A stretch of DNA of 64,000 nucleotides from Shewanella sairae (GCF_023283535.1 NZ_JAKILT010000003.1:1-64000); one strand, 5' to 3'. Numbered from the stretch's first letter, positions 46,059 through 54,954 are shown. The notes: generated by a model from the sequence alone, not told the origin. Program-made: numbers and translations.

Positions 46059-47360
46059 TTATTTACGGCTGTTATGCGAGGATTTTGCGTCTCTCAAGTA
46101 GTTATCTTTATCCATAACTTTCTTTATAAACTCTTCAACTAACTCGTTTGAGTAGTAATGAATTTCAGGGTTCTTGTTCTTATAGTGATACTTATTATCT
46201 ACCTGCTTCCATTTATTCTTGGCTAGAATAGATGCAAAACAATTTGGGTTTATAATAGGCTTACCTGTAGTTTTACAGTTTTTAGTTAGATGCTTTTGTA
46301 AAACTCCAATGTCAAAGCGCTCATGAAGCCTTAAATTTATTTCTGAAATAGCATCCTTTTGAAGGAGCGGATGAGACCTTGAACGATCAACAGGCTTTTC
46401 AATTACCAATGCTTTTTTTAGCCCTTCAATACCTTCATCAGCTCTAGCTATGGCAATAGTGCTACCATCCTCTGCATCGGTAGCAAAAACGAGCTTAACA
46501 TTCAAAGGAATTGCAAATTCAATATCATCACTGCTCTCAACGTCATTTTGAACAGAGGAAGCTAGTTCTATAATTTCTTTGGCTATATCGCCATAAGTTG
46601 ATTTCATTATCGCAGCAGGAGGTGACTTAAACTCACCTACAAGCGAAATCATCCCAGCATGGCTACTATTCAAAAATGAAATTTCAGTAAACTCTTCAAA
46701 TTTAGATGTGTAATTTAAAACACCAGATTGAAAGACTCGAGACATAATCCCCTGAATTTCAGGCATTAATAAGTGAACAGCTTGATCTCTTAAGTATGCA
46801 ATTTGTTCAATATTTTTTCTAATATTTGAATTAACGGGGAATGATTTTTCTAAACAATCCCTTAATGAGATAGTTTCTTTTAAGCCTTTTTTACCTGCTT
46901 TACGAAAAATACTTTGCTCACCATCCCTTTCAATAAGAGTTGCTTTAAGAAATTGCTCCCAAGAGGTACAAAAACACATGACGAATGCATCCATTCTATT
47001 TTCTAAAGATGGACGGTTATATAACTCCAAAGCTAGTAACATATTATCTTTTGACTTACTTAAAAGTGCCTTAGCAAGTTTAGATTTACAATTATGACCT
47101 AATCCTCTTCTATGCTTGCTCTGAGATAGTAACTTTGCAAATTCAACTTCTGATATATCTTGGCAATTAGAGGCTTCAAACTCGTCATCTGCAACCTCAC
47201 TTATAAAATCAGCTAACTGCCCTTTGTTCCAATACGTACGAAAAGTAGCAATCTTCCAACCTGTTGATTGGAGTAGCTCTTCAGTTCCAAACTTTTCACC
47301 ATTAAGTTCTTTTTCGCGCAATAATTCATACAGCGATGACAATGACTTACTGACTTTCAT
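46059..47360 (-). CDS. DUF3644/HEPN-like protein, possible defence RNase
   Basis: A 433-residue protein matching the DUF3644 family. An N-terminal ~70-residue part resembles a helix-turn-helix (GEKFGTEELLQSTGWKIATF). The central domain (~95-210, LLALELYNRPSLENRMDAFVMC to AYLRDQAVHLLMP) has the R-x4-H signature (RDQAVH) of HEPN RNases. The C-terminal ~100 residues are a second region with a winged-helix-like end. ATG 47360 is chosen since AAGGAAG is 5 bp upstream; the longer frame to 47405 lacks a site. HEPN proteins act as toxins or abortive-infection RNases; activity here is inference. It is a lone gene with low-GC composition, consistent with horizontal acquisition. Confidence 0.72.
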   Translation of the reverse strand: MKVSKSLSSLYELLREKELNGEKFGTEELLQSTGWKIATFRTYWNKGQLADFISEVADDEFEASNCQDISEVEFAKLLSQSKHRRGLGHNCKSKLAKALLSKSKDNMLLALELYNRPSLENRMDAFVMCFCTSWEQFLKATLIERDGEQSIFRKAGKKGLKETISLRDCLEKSFPVNSNIRKNIEQIAYLRDQAVHLLMPEIQGIMSRVFQSGVLNYTSKFEEFTEISFLNSSHAGMISLVGEFKSPPAAIMKSTYGDIAKEIIELASSVQNDVESSDDIEFAIPLNVKLVFATDAEDGSTIAIARADEGIEGLKKALVIEKPVDRSRSHPLLQKDAISEINLRLHERFDIGVLQKHLTKNCKTTGKPIINPNCFASILAKNKWKQVDNKYHYKNKNPEIHYYSNELVEEFIKKVMDKDNYLRDAKSSHNSRK

Positions 47361-47405
47361 ATAACTTCCTTGTGAACGTTTACTAATTGTTCTTTGACTG
47401 GTCAT

Positions 47406-47712
47406 CTATAATCTTATCTGAACAATTAATGTACTCAAAATCTGAATAGAGAATAGTTGTTGTAAATCAATTGTTTTTATTATTTATGCAAGATAAAGCA
47501 TCCGGATACAACAACCTGGAAAGAGGAAATTAAAAGCCACAGAAAACACCAATCCCCACCGAAGTTGCCGAAGTCATTAAAGACAAATCGCGTGAGCGAG
47601 TCATGGATGACGAGGTAGCCTTAGGTGAGCCAGGGATGGCGAATATGAGGCGATAGCGATTTTCGAAAATGACTGAGGATCAACAACTTCGTTAGGGGCG
47701 TCATGGTGGATG
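47406..47712. other. Gap with degenerate repeat sequence upstream of the hairpin chain
   Basis: About 300 bp. The AT-rich first part carries the promoter of the DUF3644 gene. From about 47560 it changes to sequence with the style of dispersed genomic repeats (segments such as GAGCGAGTCATGGATGACGA and GAGCCAGGGATGGC). No supported gene. Confidence 0.45.
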
Positions 47713-47867
47713 CAAGGAGGATAAGGACGAGCAGTCCTCCTTGCCCGGGTGTGGGATGGAATCCCACGACTTTGGTCAGGCGCAGCCTGATAGAACTATC
47801 AAACGAAGTTTGATGGCTTTAATCGTTAGACGAAGTCTAACTCCCACCTTGCGAGCGCTTGGCGCAA
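47713..47867. repeat. Chain of short GNA-loop hairpins
   Basis: Six consecutive inverted repeats are seen. They are 47713-47743 (9-bp stem), 47751-47767 (GTGGGAT-GGA-ATCCCAC), 47776-47790 (TCAGGC-GCA-GCCTGA), 47798-47814 (ATCAAAC-GAA-GTTTGAT), 47825-47841 (GTTAGAC-GAA-GTCTAAC) and 47849-47867 (TTGCG/CGCAA). Four have 3-nt loops of G-N-A form closed by a strong stem. The chain may be a structured RNA or a dispersed repeat array. Confidence 0.6.
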
Positions 47868-47883
47868 AAACCAAGCAACAAAA

Positions 47884-47911
47884 AAGGCTATGAACCTAAG
47901 CTCATAGCCTT
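47884..47911 (-). terminator. Intrinsic terminator after the M20 hydrolase gene
   Basis: AAGGCTATGA (47884-47893) pairs with TCATAGCCTT (47902-47911). On the minus strand it is followed by a six-T run, 42 bp past the hydrolase stop, and marks the end of the M24-racemase-DMT-M20 gene set. Confidence 0.85.
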
Positions 47912-47952
47912 AATCTAAACCCTGCTATATATAGCAAATAGTTTATAACGAA

Positions 47953-49107
47953 CTATTTAGCCAAACACTGTTCTACAAGTGTCTGCCAGTATCTCAGACC
48001 AGATACTAAGATATTGTCGTTGAAGTCGTAAGTTGGCTTATGTAGCGCCACGCTACCACAACCACAGCCAGCGCCGTTACCCACTAGGATGTAACAACCA
48101 GGCGCTTCACGTAGCATGAACGAGAAGTCTTCACTAATAGTGAATGGCTGACAGCTACCGTTAACTTTATCTTCGCCAACCACTGTCTCAGCCGCGCGAA
48201 CAGCAAAAGCTGTTTCAGCTGGGGTGTTGATAGTTGATAAGAAGCTGTTGTTAAACTTATAAGTGTAATCAACGCCAGCAGACATACACTGACCCGCTAC
48301 AACACGTTCAATCGCTTTTTCAATCTTGTTTAACGCGATATCAGTAAAGCTACGAGTATCACCTGTGATAGTCACTTTAGTCGGGATAACGTTAACTGTA
48401 CCGTTAGTAGCGAACTCTGTTACCGAGATAACTGCAGTTTCGTCAATTGCGCTTAGGTTACGCGATACGATAGTTTGAATTGCAGTGACGATTTGCGCGC
48501 CAACCACGATTGGGTCGGTACCCATGTGTGGCATTGCCGCGTGGCCGCCGGTTGCTAGCACTTCGATTTCGAAGCTGCTTTCGCTTGCCATTACTGAGTG
48601 TGGGCGAGTCACGAAGTGACCTGCTTCAATACCCGGTAGGTTGTGCATTGCGTACACGCCGTCGATTTTCCAACGAGTGAATAGGCCGTCAGCGATCATC
48701 GCTTTAGCGCCAGTGCCGCGCTCTTCATCTGGCTGGAAGATGAAGTAAACAGTACCGTCAAAATTCTTGGTTTGTGCTAGCTCATGTGCAGCAGCAAGTA
48801 GCATTGCCGTGTGACCGTCGTGACCACAAGCGTGCATTGCGCCTTCGTTTACTGATGCGTAATCGAAAGTGTTTTCTTCATGAATATGCAGGGCGTCCAT
48901 GTCGGCACGTAGACCAATTGAACGATCGCTATCGCCACACTTTAAAATACCTACTACGCCAGTGCCGCCGATACCAGTGTGCACTTCAATGCCAAACTCT
49001 TCTAGTTTAGCTGCTACAAATGCTGCAGTCTCGTGCTCTTGGGTACCAAACTCTGGGTGCTGGTGAATATGATGACGCCACTCAATAACTTTCTGTTCGA
49101 TATTCAT
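47953..49107 (-). CDS. M20-family amidohydrolase/deacylase
   Basis: A 384-residue metal-dependent amidohydrolase of the M20D group (hippurate hydrolase, IAA-amino acid hydrolase, N-acyl amino acid deacetylase). Metal-site motifs are MHACGHDGHTAM (~91-102), FQPDEERGTGA (~125-135), MHNLPG (~155) and the C-terminal HKPTYDFND (~353). It would release an amino acid from an N-acyl or amide substrate. It is last in a minus-strand set with a DMT transporter, a racemase-like protein and an M24 peptidase, so the substrate probably belongs to that pathway. The usual length is ~380-400. Confidence 0.87.
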   Translation of the reverse strand: MNIEQKVIEWRHHIHQHPEFGTQEHETAAFVAAKLEEFGIEVHTGIGGTGVVGILKCGDSDRSIGLRADMDALHIHEENTFDYASVNEGAMHACGHDGHTAMLLAAAHELAQTKNFDGTVYFIFQPDEERGTGAKAMIADGLFTRWKIDGVYAMHNLPGIEAGHFVTRPHSVMASESSFEIEVLATGGHAAMPHMGTDPIVVGAQIVTAIQTIVSRNLSAIDETAVISVTEFATNGTVNVIPTKVTITGDTRSFTDIALNKIEKAIERVVAGQCMSAGVDYTYKFNNSFLSTINTPAETAFAVRAAETVVGEDKVNGSCQPFTISEDFSFMLREAPGCYILVGNGAGCGCGSVALHKPTYDFNDNILVSGLRYWQTLVEQCLAK

Positions 49108-49130
49108 ATGCTTTTCTCTTATAACAACAA

Positions 49131-49151
49131 ACCGGTGACTAGGTCACCGGT
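49131..49151. promoter_or_regulatory. Hairpin between DMT and M20 genes
   Basis: ACCGGTGAC (49131-49139) and GTCACCGGT (49143-49151) form a 9-bp stem with a 3-nt loop in the 82-bp space between two co-directional genes. It may attenuate or stabilise the operon mRNA. Confidence 0.45.
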
Positions 49152-49189
49152 GATAAAAATTAATTTAATTTGCTAACTGAGTGACTCAG

Positions 49190-50176
49190 TTACTGGCTGC
49201 GACATGGCTTAGGTGCGATAGGCAACTCAGCTTCAACTTCTTCCGCTTTTGCCTTGTTCTTGTTACCAAGCTTCATGAAGGCAATCATCGAAGTAATTAC
49301 CACTGCGATAGCAATCAAACGCATTGGTGTTACCTGCTCACCTAGAGCAAATACCGCTAGGATGAATGAAGATAGTGGCATTAGGTTTAGCGCCATACCG
49401 GTACCGTCAACACCTACACGCTCCATACCGTAGATGTAAACTAGGTAACTCATTCCAGAGATACATACACCTAAGATAACGATACAAAGAATACGTAGTG
49501 GTGAGCTGAATACGTTCAATGCAGAGCTAAAGTCAGCGCCTACAACCAACAGATAAAGACCAAAACCTAGTGCAGCGAATACAAACTGGTGGAACATAGT
49601 TGCAACTGAACCGTACTTGTCAGCCAGTTTGGCACGAGCGTAAGCCATAGTTGCAAAGCTTGCTGCTGAGCCGAAACAGATTAGGTGACCAATGTTGAAA
49701 CCTTGCGTTTCAGATTGTGGATCCATCACTAGAATCGCCACACCTAGGAAAGCACCTAGCGCACACATGATTTGCATAACAGTGAAACGCTCACCGTGAC
49801 GCAGGAAGCCAACACTTAAGATTAGGATTGGGATCAAACCTTGAATAACGCCGTTTTCAGAAGCGGTAATATAATCCAAAGAAAGGAATGATAGGAAGCT
49901 GAAAGAACCTTGACCAATGATACCGCAACATGCAGCCCAGAAGATGTCCTTACGGTTTTCCCAGTTAAGCTTGAAATCGGCTTTTTTAGTCATCTTGCCC
50001 GTTGCAAGACCGATGTTGAAAATCAAACCTAGTGTAATAAATGCAACAGTGTAACGTAACCAAACAAGTACTTGTGGATCCATCACCTCAAGGATCGGTG
50101 TACCCACAATCCACGGGATACCCCATAACAGACCAACGAAAATCGCAGCCATCCAACCTTTTTGTGTATTAGTCAT
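49190..50176 (-). CDS. EamA/DMT-family transporter
   Basis: A 328-residue inner-membrane protein with ten predicted helices in two EamA repeats (WMAAIFVGLLWGIPWIVGTP at the start; second repeat from ~165, IGHLICFGSAASFATMAYARAK). This superfamily mostly exports amino acids and metabolites, though some members import. The tail (NKNKAKAEEVEAELPIAPKP) is cytosolic and charged. It lies 39 bp after the racemase-like gene on the same strand, so it may carry a substrate or product of the catabolic cluster. Confidence 0.85.
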   Translation of the reverse strand: MTNTQKGWMAAIFVGLLWGIPWIVGTPILEVMDPQVLVWLRYTVAFITLGLIFNIGLATGKMTKKADFKLNWENRKDIFWAACCGIIGQGSFSFLSFLSLDYITASENGVIQGLIPILILSVGFLRHGERFTVMQIMCALGAFLGVAILVMDPQSETQGFNIGHLICFGSAASFATMAYARAKLADKYGSVATMFHQFVFAALGFGLYLLVVGADFSSALNVFSSPLRILCIVILGVCISGMSYLVYIYGMERVGVDGTGMALNLMPLSSFILAVFALGEQVTPMRLIAIAVVITSMIAFMKLGNKNKAKAEEVEAELPIAPKPCRSQ

Positions 50177-50215
50177 TATTATTCTTCCAACAATTTTGTA
50201 TCGGTAGTCAACAGC

Positions 50216-50995
50216 TTAAGCTGTTTGATTATTAAGTAGTTTGCCGTAACCTGGGCATTGAGCCACGTTGCCGGTTAGGTGCATTGCATGCCAGAACATG
50301 GCAGAGTTACTGCACACGACTGGAATGCCGAATTTGGCTTCGATCTCTTCGATATAATCAAGTACACGTAAGTTAGTGCATGACATAAATACTAATTCTG
50401 CATCAGAATCTTTTAGCATCTGCTCTAGCGCTGCAAACATAGATTCTTTAGCCACTAAAGTGATGTCGGTATCGCGTTCGATACCTAATGAACCTAGTGT
50501 TACTACGTCAAAATCTGCATCAGTTAACTGCTGGTACAGTGGGTAGTTAACGCTAGTTGGGTATGGAGAGAACACAGCAATCTTTTTCGCGTTCAAGTGC
50601 TTGAATGACGCTTTTGCTGCAGTCCATGGGTTAGTCGCTGGGATGTCGCCACGGTTTTGAGTCAATAAGTCAGCAACTTTTTCTTCTCCGATAATGATTG
50701 AAGCTGATGTGCAGCCAAATGCCATCACATCCATAGGTAAGCCTGTGGCAATCAAGTCAGACGCTTCAACGATACCGCTAGCGATTTGATCAAGTGCTTC
50801 AGGAGTCATTTCGCTTGAGTAGTACACGCGAGAGCTAAATACGCCGGCTTGGGTACCGAGTAACTTAGCCCAGTCCATTTCTAGACTGTGGTCAGTGCTT
50901 AACTGCACTAAACCAATGTGTACGCGGTTAATTCTTGGCGCCTGCTTATGCTCAAGCGGCTGTTCAAACGAGGTAAAGGCTTCAAAACTCATCAT
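50216..50995 (-). CDS. Asp/Glu racemase-superfamily enzyme
   Basis: A 259-residue enzyme of the Asp/Glu/hydantoin racemase, arylmalonate decarboxylase and maleate cis-trans isomerase superfamily. Two catalytic Cys lie in MAFGCTSAS (~108-114) and VFMSCTNLR (~190-198), so two-base proton transfer is possible. EutA of ectoine clusters and AMDase belong to the same fold. The ATG at 50995 (or 50992) follows AAGAGAA. It lies 64 bp below the M24 gene. The actual substrate is unknown; racemisation or isomerisation of a pathway intermediate is inferred. Confidence 0.82.
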   Translation of the reverse strand: MMSFEAFTSFEQPLEHKQAPRINRVHIGLVQLSTDHSLEMDWAKLLGTQAGVFSSRVYYSSEMTPEALDQIASGIVEASDLIATGLPMDVMAFGCTSASIIIGEEKVADLLTQNRGDIPATNPWTAAKASFKHLNAKKIAVFSPYPTSVNYPLYQQLTDADFDVVTLGSLGIERDTDITLVAKESMFAALEQMLKDSDAELVFMSCTNLRVLDYIEEIEAKFGIPVVCSNSAMFWHAMHLTGNVAQCPGYGKLLNNQTA

Positions 50996-51059
50996 AATGA
51001 GATTCTCTTCGGTAATGATTTCTCCGGCTCCCTCCGGAGAAATCAATGGCTATATTAAG

Positions 51060-52226
51060 TTATTTGATAATCAATAATTCTGGTTCAGCGCGCTTGCTTA
51101 ACCACTCAGCACCGTTCTCGGTGATCACGATGTTTTCTTCGTGAACCATAGACTTACCTGGTGCGTAAACCATGCCAGGCTCTAGTGTCATCACCATGCC
51201 TGGTACTAATAATGTGTTGTCAGTAGCGGTGTTAGATGGACGCTCAGTTAGCTCCATACCTAGGCCGTGACCTAGACGACCTACGTCGTTACCTAGTGCA
51301 CCGTTAGCTTCTAGAACTTTCCACATTGCGTTGTAGATGTCTGAAGTGGTGTTACCTGGACGTGCAGCGTCAAAACCAGCTGTAGTTGCGTCGTAAGTTG
51401 CGCGGTAAGCTGCTTTAGTTTGCTCACTTGCATGGCCAAATGCCCAGTTACGGTCGAAGTCAGAGAAGTAACCGTCACGTACTGCACCGGTGTCGATGAT
51501 TAGTACGTCGCCGTCTTCGATTACGCGGTCTGTTGGACCCATGATGATGCTGTCGTAACCGTCTTGGCCTGAACCTGCGATGATGTATGGACATTCATCA
51601 GCGCCTTCCATCAGCATGTCGATACCGAACTGCTTACAGATCTCACGCTCAGTCATACCTGCTTTTGCGTAACCTGGGATCTTGTCGAAGCCCACGTTAG
51701 TGATGCGACAGATTTCACGTACTTTTTCAATTTCAGCTTCAGACTTAACTTGGCGAAGCTCATGAACAGCTAGTGAAACGTCAACGAATTCTTTGCTTAC
51801 TAAAGTCGTTAACTGTAAGTAGTTAGCAACTGGCATACGTAGGTGTGATTCAATACCTAGGGTTGCACCCACACGGCCAAAGCGTGAAGGTAGGCTGTTA
51901 AGTACGCTAGCTACAATGCTGATACCGTCGTCTTCTGGACGTGGTGAAGCCCAAGTGTGGATATCTTCAATCCAAGTACCCGCCATGCCGCTGGCGCCGA
52001 TTTCAGGGATGACAGCGATTGGCTTGCCTTCTGCAGGAAGGATTAGGAACCATGGACGAGTAGGGCTGTGCCAGAACTGAGTGTGGAAGCCTGAAAAGTA
52101 ACGTACGTTAGGCTCGGTAGTTAATATAATGGCGTCTACTTCTAGCTCACGCATTTTCTGCTGTGCTTTAGTTGCACGCATTTCAAATTCAGCTGTTGTA
52201 AATCCGCGCTGTAATATGCTTTTCAT
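51060..52226 (-). CDS. M24-family metallopeptidase (Xaa-Pro/creatinase-like)
   Basis: A 388-residue pita-bread enzyme with a creatinase N-domain (~15-150) and a catalytic domain (~160-388). Metal ligands are visible: D and D in IIDTGAVRDGYFSDFDRNW (~247-265), H in LGHGLGMEL (~325), E in TLEPGMVY (~352) and E in VHEENIVIT (~366). M24 members include Xaa-Pro dipeptidase, creatinase and ectoine hydrolase (DoeA/EutD). ATG 52226 is chosen because GGAG stands 6 bp upstream. It is the first gene of the minus-strand set, so it probably catalyses the first hydrolytic step of the pathway. Confidence 0.87.
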   Translation of the reverse strand: MKSILQRGFTTAEFEMRATKAQQKMRELEVDAIILTTEPNVRYFSGFHTQFWHSPTRPWFLILPAEGKPIAVIPEIGASGMAGTWIEDIHTWASPRPEDDGISIVASVLNSLPSRFGRVGATLGIESHLRMPVANYLQLTTLVSKEFVDVSLAVHELRQVKSEAEIEKVREICRITNVGFDKIPGYAKAGMTEREICKQFGIDMLMEGADECPYIIAGSGQDGYDSIIMGPTDRVIEDGDVLIIDTGAVRDGYFSDFDRNWAFGHASEQTKAAYRATYDATTAGFDAARPGNTTSDIYNAMWKVLEANGALGNDVGRLGHGLGMELTERPSNTATDNTLLVPGMVMTLEPGMVYAPGKSMVHEENIVITENGAEWLSKRAEPELLIIK

Positions 52227-52565
52227 TTTTATCTCCACATCCCACAAACTGGCCTATTTGCCAAAAGGTCACTAAAGTGACCGGAAATCAGTTTTAGTCA
52301 ACTATCGTTAACTTGGTGCGCATCATACTGTTTGCTGAATTTAAAAATGTGACGCATATCTCATAGTCAAAATCTGTTAACTCAGGATATGCTGTTAAAC
52401 AAAAAAATCATGACCAAAGTCAAATATTTTAAACCATAGTTAAATTTAACTTGCTTAAAACCGCGAAAAAACGTCACATAGTTACATAAAGTTGATTCAA
52501 GGGTTGAATTGTTAACCCAAAAAGTTGACAATAACGGCATCTATAGTTCACAAAAGTAATCTGAA
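52227..52565. promoter_or_regulatory. Divergent promoter region of the catabolic cluster
   Basis: 339 bp between the M24 and regulator genes. Inverted repeats GGTCAC-TAAA-GTGACC (52267-52282) and GGGTT...AACCC (52501-52518) are seen. GTTAA/TTAAC half sites are frequent (about 52308, 52378, 52392, 52438, 52511). They may be binding sites of the YheO/DauR-like regulator or of CRP; no promoter hexamer pair with good spacing is certain. Confidence 0.4.
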
Positions 52566-53246
52566 ATGATCAAAGCGGCAGAACAGGCATTTAAAACGGA
52601 ATTTACACCTAGAGATCGTGAGTTACTGCAAAGCTATTTCCATTTAGCTGAAAGCATGGCCGATTTAATAGGTCCTCACTGTGAAGTCGTGATCCACTCA
52701 TTAGAAAGCTTTGAACAGTCAGTCGTAAAAATTGTTAACGGCCACCATACCGGTCGTAAAGTGGGATCGCCGATCACCGACTTAGGCTTAAAGATGCTGC
52801 GCCAGTACGAACAAACCGGCGAGCTAACACCTAAGAGTTATTTTAGTAATAACAAAGGTGGCGAGATGTTGAAGTCGAGCACCTGCATATTACAGGGCGA
52901 GAAAGGCCGACCGATTGGCATGTTTTGCGTAAACATGAACTTGTCGTATCCGTTCCCAGAAATTATTAAGACCTTGATGCCTGATACAACCCAGCATCAG
53001 AGTTTTGATATGACCGAAAACTTCAGCGCATCGGCTGGAGATGTGGTTGAGCAAGCGCTAAACCACGCGATTGCAGAAGTCGAGGCTGATGACAGCGTCA
53101 ATCTGAAAGGTCGCAATAAAGCTATTACTAAGGTGTTGTTTGATAATGGCATCTTTGAATTAAAAGAAGCAACTAACATAGTTGCTAACCATTTAAGTAT
53201 TACCAAACATGCGGTGTACAAATACATCCGTGAATTTAAATCCTAA
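52566..53246 (+). CDS. YheO/DauR-like transcription regulator
   Basis: A 226-residue regulator with an N-terminal YheO-like PAS domain (~15-125, including LAESMADLIGPHCEVVIHSL and GRPIGMFCVNMNLSYPF) and a C-terminal HTH (~170-225, KVLFDNGIFELKEATNIVANHLSITKHAVYKYIRE). Homologues such as DauR of Pseudomonas control D-arginine catabolism genes. It is divergent from the M24 gene and first in a plus-strand series with ridA and dpaL, so it likely regulates both sides. The ATG at 52566 has no strong ribosome-binding site. Confidence 0.87.
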   Translation: MIKAAEQAFKTEFTPRDRELLQSYFHLAESMADLIGPHCEVVIHSLESFEQSVVKIVNGHHTGRKVGSPITDLGLKMLRQYEQTGELTPKSYFSNNKGGEMLKSSTCILQGEKGRPIGMFCVNMNLSYPFPEIIKTLMPDTTQHQSFDMTENFSASAGDVVEQALNHAIAEVEADDSVNLKGRNKAITKVLFDNGIFELKEATNIVANHLSITKHAVYKYIREFKS

Positions 53247-53265
53247 TTATCGAGATAACAACGCT

Positions 53266-53649
53266 ATGAAAACTGTAATCCATACTGAAAATGCTCCAGC
53301 TGCAATTGGTCCATACTCTCAAGCTCTTGCTTTCGACAAGTTAGTATTCACCTCTGGTCAGCTACCGCTTGATCCAGTGACTATGGCTTTCGTTGAAGGT
53401 GGTGTTAAAGAGCAAGCTTACCAATCTCTAAGTAACCTTAAAGCGGTTCTAGAGCAAGCTGGCGCAGGTGTTGACACTGTACTTAAAACAACTTGTTTCC
53501 TAGCTAACATGGAAGACTTCGCAGTATTCAACGAAGTTTACACTGAAGTATTCGGTACTGAAGCAGCTCCTGCTCGTTCATGTGTACAAGCTGCTCGTCT
53601 ACCAAAAGACGCACTAGTTGAAGTTGAAGCGATCGCTTTCATCAAATAA
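53266..53649 (+). CDS. ridA: RidA-family enamine/imine deaminase
   Basis: A 127-residue RidA (YjgF/YER057c/UK114) protein. It hydrolyses reactive 2-aminoacrylate and similar enamines made by PLP-dependent lyases. The start MKTVIHTENAPAAIGPYSQA and the active-site Arg in AARSCVQAARLPKDALVEVEA (R near 104) are typical. The ATG at 53266 is chosen; upstream codons overlap the regulator's end. It lies 20 bp after the regulator and 107 bp before dpaL. DpaL produces 2-aminoacrylate, so RidA has a direct metabolic reason to be here. Confidence 0.94.
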   Translation: MKTVIHTENAPAAIGPYSQALAFDKLVFTSGQLPLDPVTMAFVEGGVKEQAYQSLSNLKAVLEQAGAGVDTVLKTTCFLANMEDFAVFNEVYTEVFGTEAAPARSCVQAARLPKDALVEVEAIAFIK

Positions 53650-53756
53650 CTTGAATTTGGCCATTAACGGCTAATTTAGGTCAATCTGACTGTCCATTTA
53701 TCAATAATGTGTAAATGGGCAGCAGTTCCCCCAGTTCAAAATATATAGTGGTTACT

Positions 53757-54935
53757 ATGCTAAAGCTGACTCAAAATGATTTCTTTAACGGCGAGACTTC
53801 TGACCTTTTCACAGCTGAAGTTGCTGAAAAAACTCGTCAATTCCACCAGCAGATCGAAGCTTACCATCCAACACCGCTGGTCTCTTTAGAGCAGCTAGCT
53901 GCGCGCCTAGGCGTTAAAGCGATTTTGGTTAAAGACGAATCTTACCGTTTCGGTCTAAACGCTTTTAAAGTACTTGGTGGTTCTTACGCATTAGGTAAGC
54001 AACTTGCTGAGCACTTAAATGTAGATATCAGTGAAATTGATATGAAAACCGTTGCCGCTAAGCTAAGCGCACCACTGGTTTTCGCTACTGCAACTGCTGG
54101 TAACCACGGTACTGGTGTAGCTTGGGCTGCACGTGAAATGGGTCAAAAGGCTGTAGTTTACATGCCAAAAGGTTCATCACAAGCAAGCGTAACTCGCATT
54201 CAAAACCTAGGTGCTGAGTGTATCGTTACTGATTGCAACTACGACGACACCGTACGTATTGCTAACCAAACCGCGACTGAAAACGGTTGGATGCTGGTAC
54301 AAGATACCGCTTGGGAAGGTTACGACAAGATCCCAACTTGGATCTCGCAAGGCTATATGACTATGGCTGTTGAAGCGCAAGAGCAAGTTGAAGCTATGGG
54401 TCTTAAGCCTACTCACCTAATGCTACAAGCTGGTGTTGGTGCTATGGCAGGCGGCCTATTAGGCTACTTCGCTGACAAAGTTGGCGCAGCTAACTTCAAG
54501 ACTATTATTGCAGAGCCTGCAAAAGCGGATTGTATCTACAACTCAGGCATTAAAGGCGAAATGGTTGCTGTTACTGGCGAGCTAAACTCTATCATGGCAG
54601 GTCTTGCATGTGGCGAGCCTAACCCAGTAACTTGGCCAATTCTAAAGCAGTGCAGCAGCTTCTTCGCATCAGTTGAGGATGAAGTCACTGCAACGGGTAT
54701 GCGCGTTCTTGGCAACCCACTAACTGGCGACACTAAAGTGGTTAGCGGTGAGTCAGGTGCTCTAACGCTAGGTCTACTTTACATGCTAGCTAGCCGTGAA
54801 GAATACAGCGAGTACCGTACTCAACTTGGTCTAAACCAAGATGCAGTTATCATGCTGTTCAGCACTGAAGGCGACACTAACCCAGACCGTTACCGTAAAA
54901 TTGTTTGGGAAGGCATGCACAGCACTGCTCTATAA
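53757..54935 (+). CDS. dpaL: Diaminopropionate ammonia-lyase
   Basis: A 392-residue PLP enzyme that splits 2,3-diaminopropionate to pyruvate and two ammonia via 2-aminoacrylate. Close resemblance to E. coli YgeX throughout: FFNGETSDLF near the start, the PLP-lysine in RFGLNAFKVLGG (K77 region), AGNHGTGVAWAA (~118), QDTAWEGYDKIPTWI (~183), GVGAMAGGLLGY (PLP phosphate, ~226), ADCIYNSGIKG and LACGEPNPV (~280). The ATG at 53757 fits the family start; the upstream frame is unlike homologues. It ends the plus-strand series at a terminator. Confidence 0.95.
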   Translation: MLKLTQNDFFNGETSDLFTAEVAEKTRQFHQQIEAYHPTPLVSLEQLAARLGVKAILVKDESYRFGLNAFKVLGGSYALGKQLAEHLNVDISEIDMKTVAAKLSAPLVFATATAGNHGTGVAWAAREMGQKAVVYMPKGSSQASVTRIQNLGAECIVTDCNYDDTVRIANQTATENGWMLVQDTAWEGYDKIPTWISQGYMTMAVEAQEQVEAMGLKPTHLMLQAGVGAMAGGLLGYFADKVGAANFKTIIAEPAKADCIYNSGIKGEMVAVTGELNSIMAGLACGEPNPVTWPILKQCSSFFASVEDEVTATGMRVLGNPLTGDTKVVSGESGALTLGLLYMLASREEYSEYRTQLGLNQDAVIMLFSTEGDTNPDRYRKIVWEGMHSTAL

Positions 54936-54954
54936 GTCTCTGACTTAACCCTCT

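Noticed and set aside
47713-47867. CRISPR array or tRNA cluster
   Set aside because: Stems differ from each other, there are no equal repeats, and no cloverleaf can be drawn.
51060-52226. DMSP lyase DddP
   Set aside because: DddP is also M24-fold, but the N-terminal region and length here fit the Xaa-Pro/creatinase group, and no DMSP genes are adjacent.
52525-52547. Promoter with TTGACA and TATAGT upstream of the regulator
   Set aside because: Only 11 bp separate the hexamers, too short for a sigma-70 promoter.
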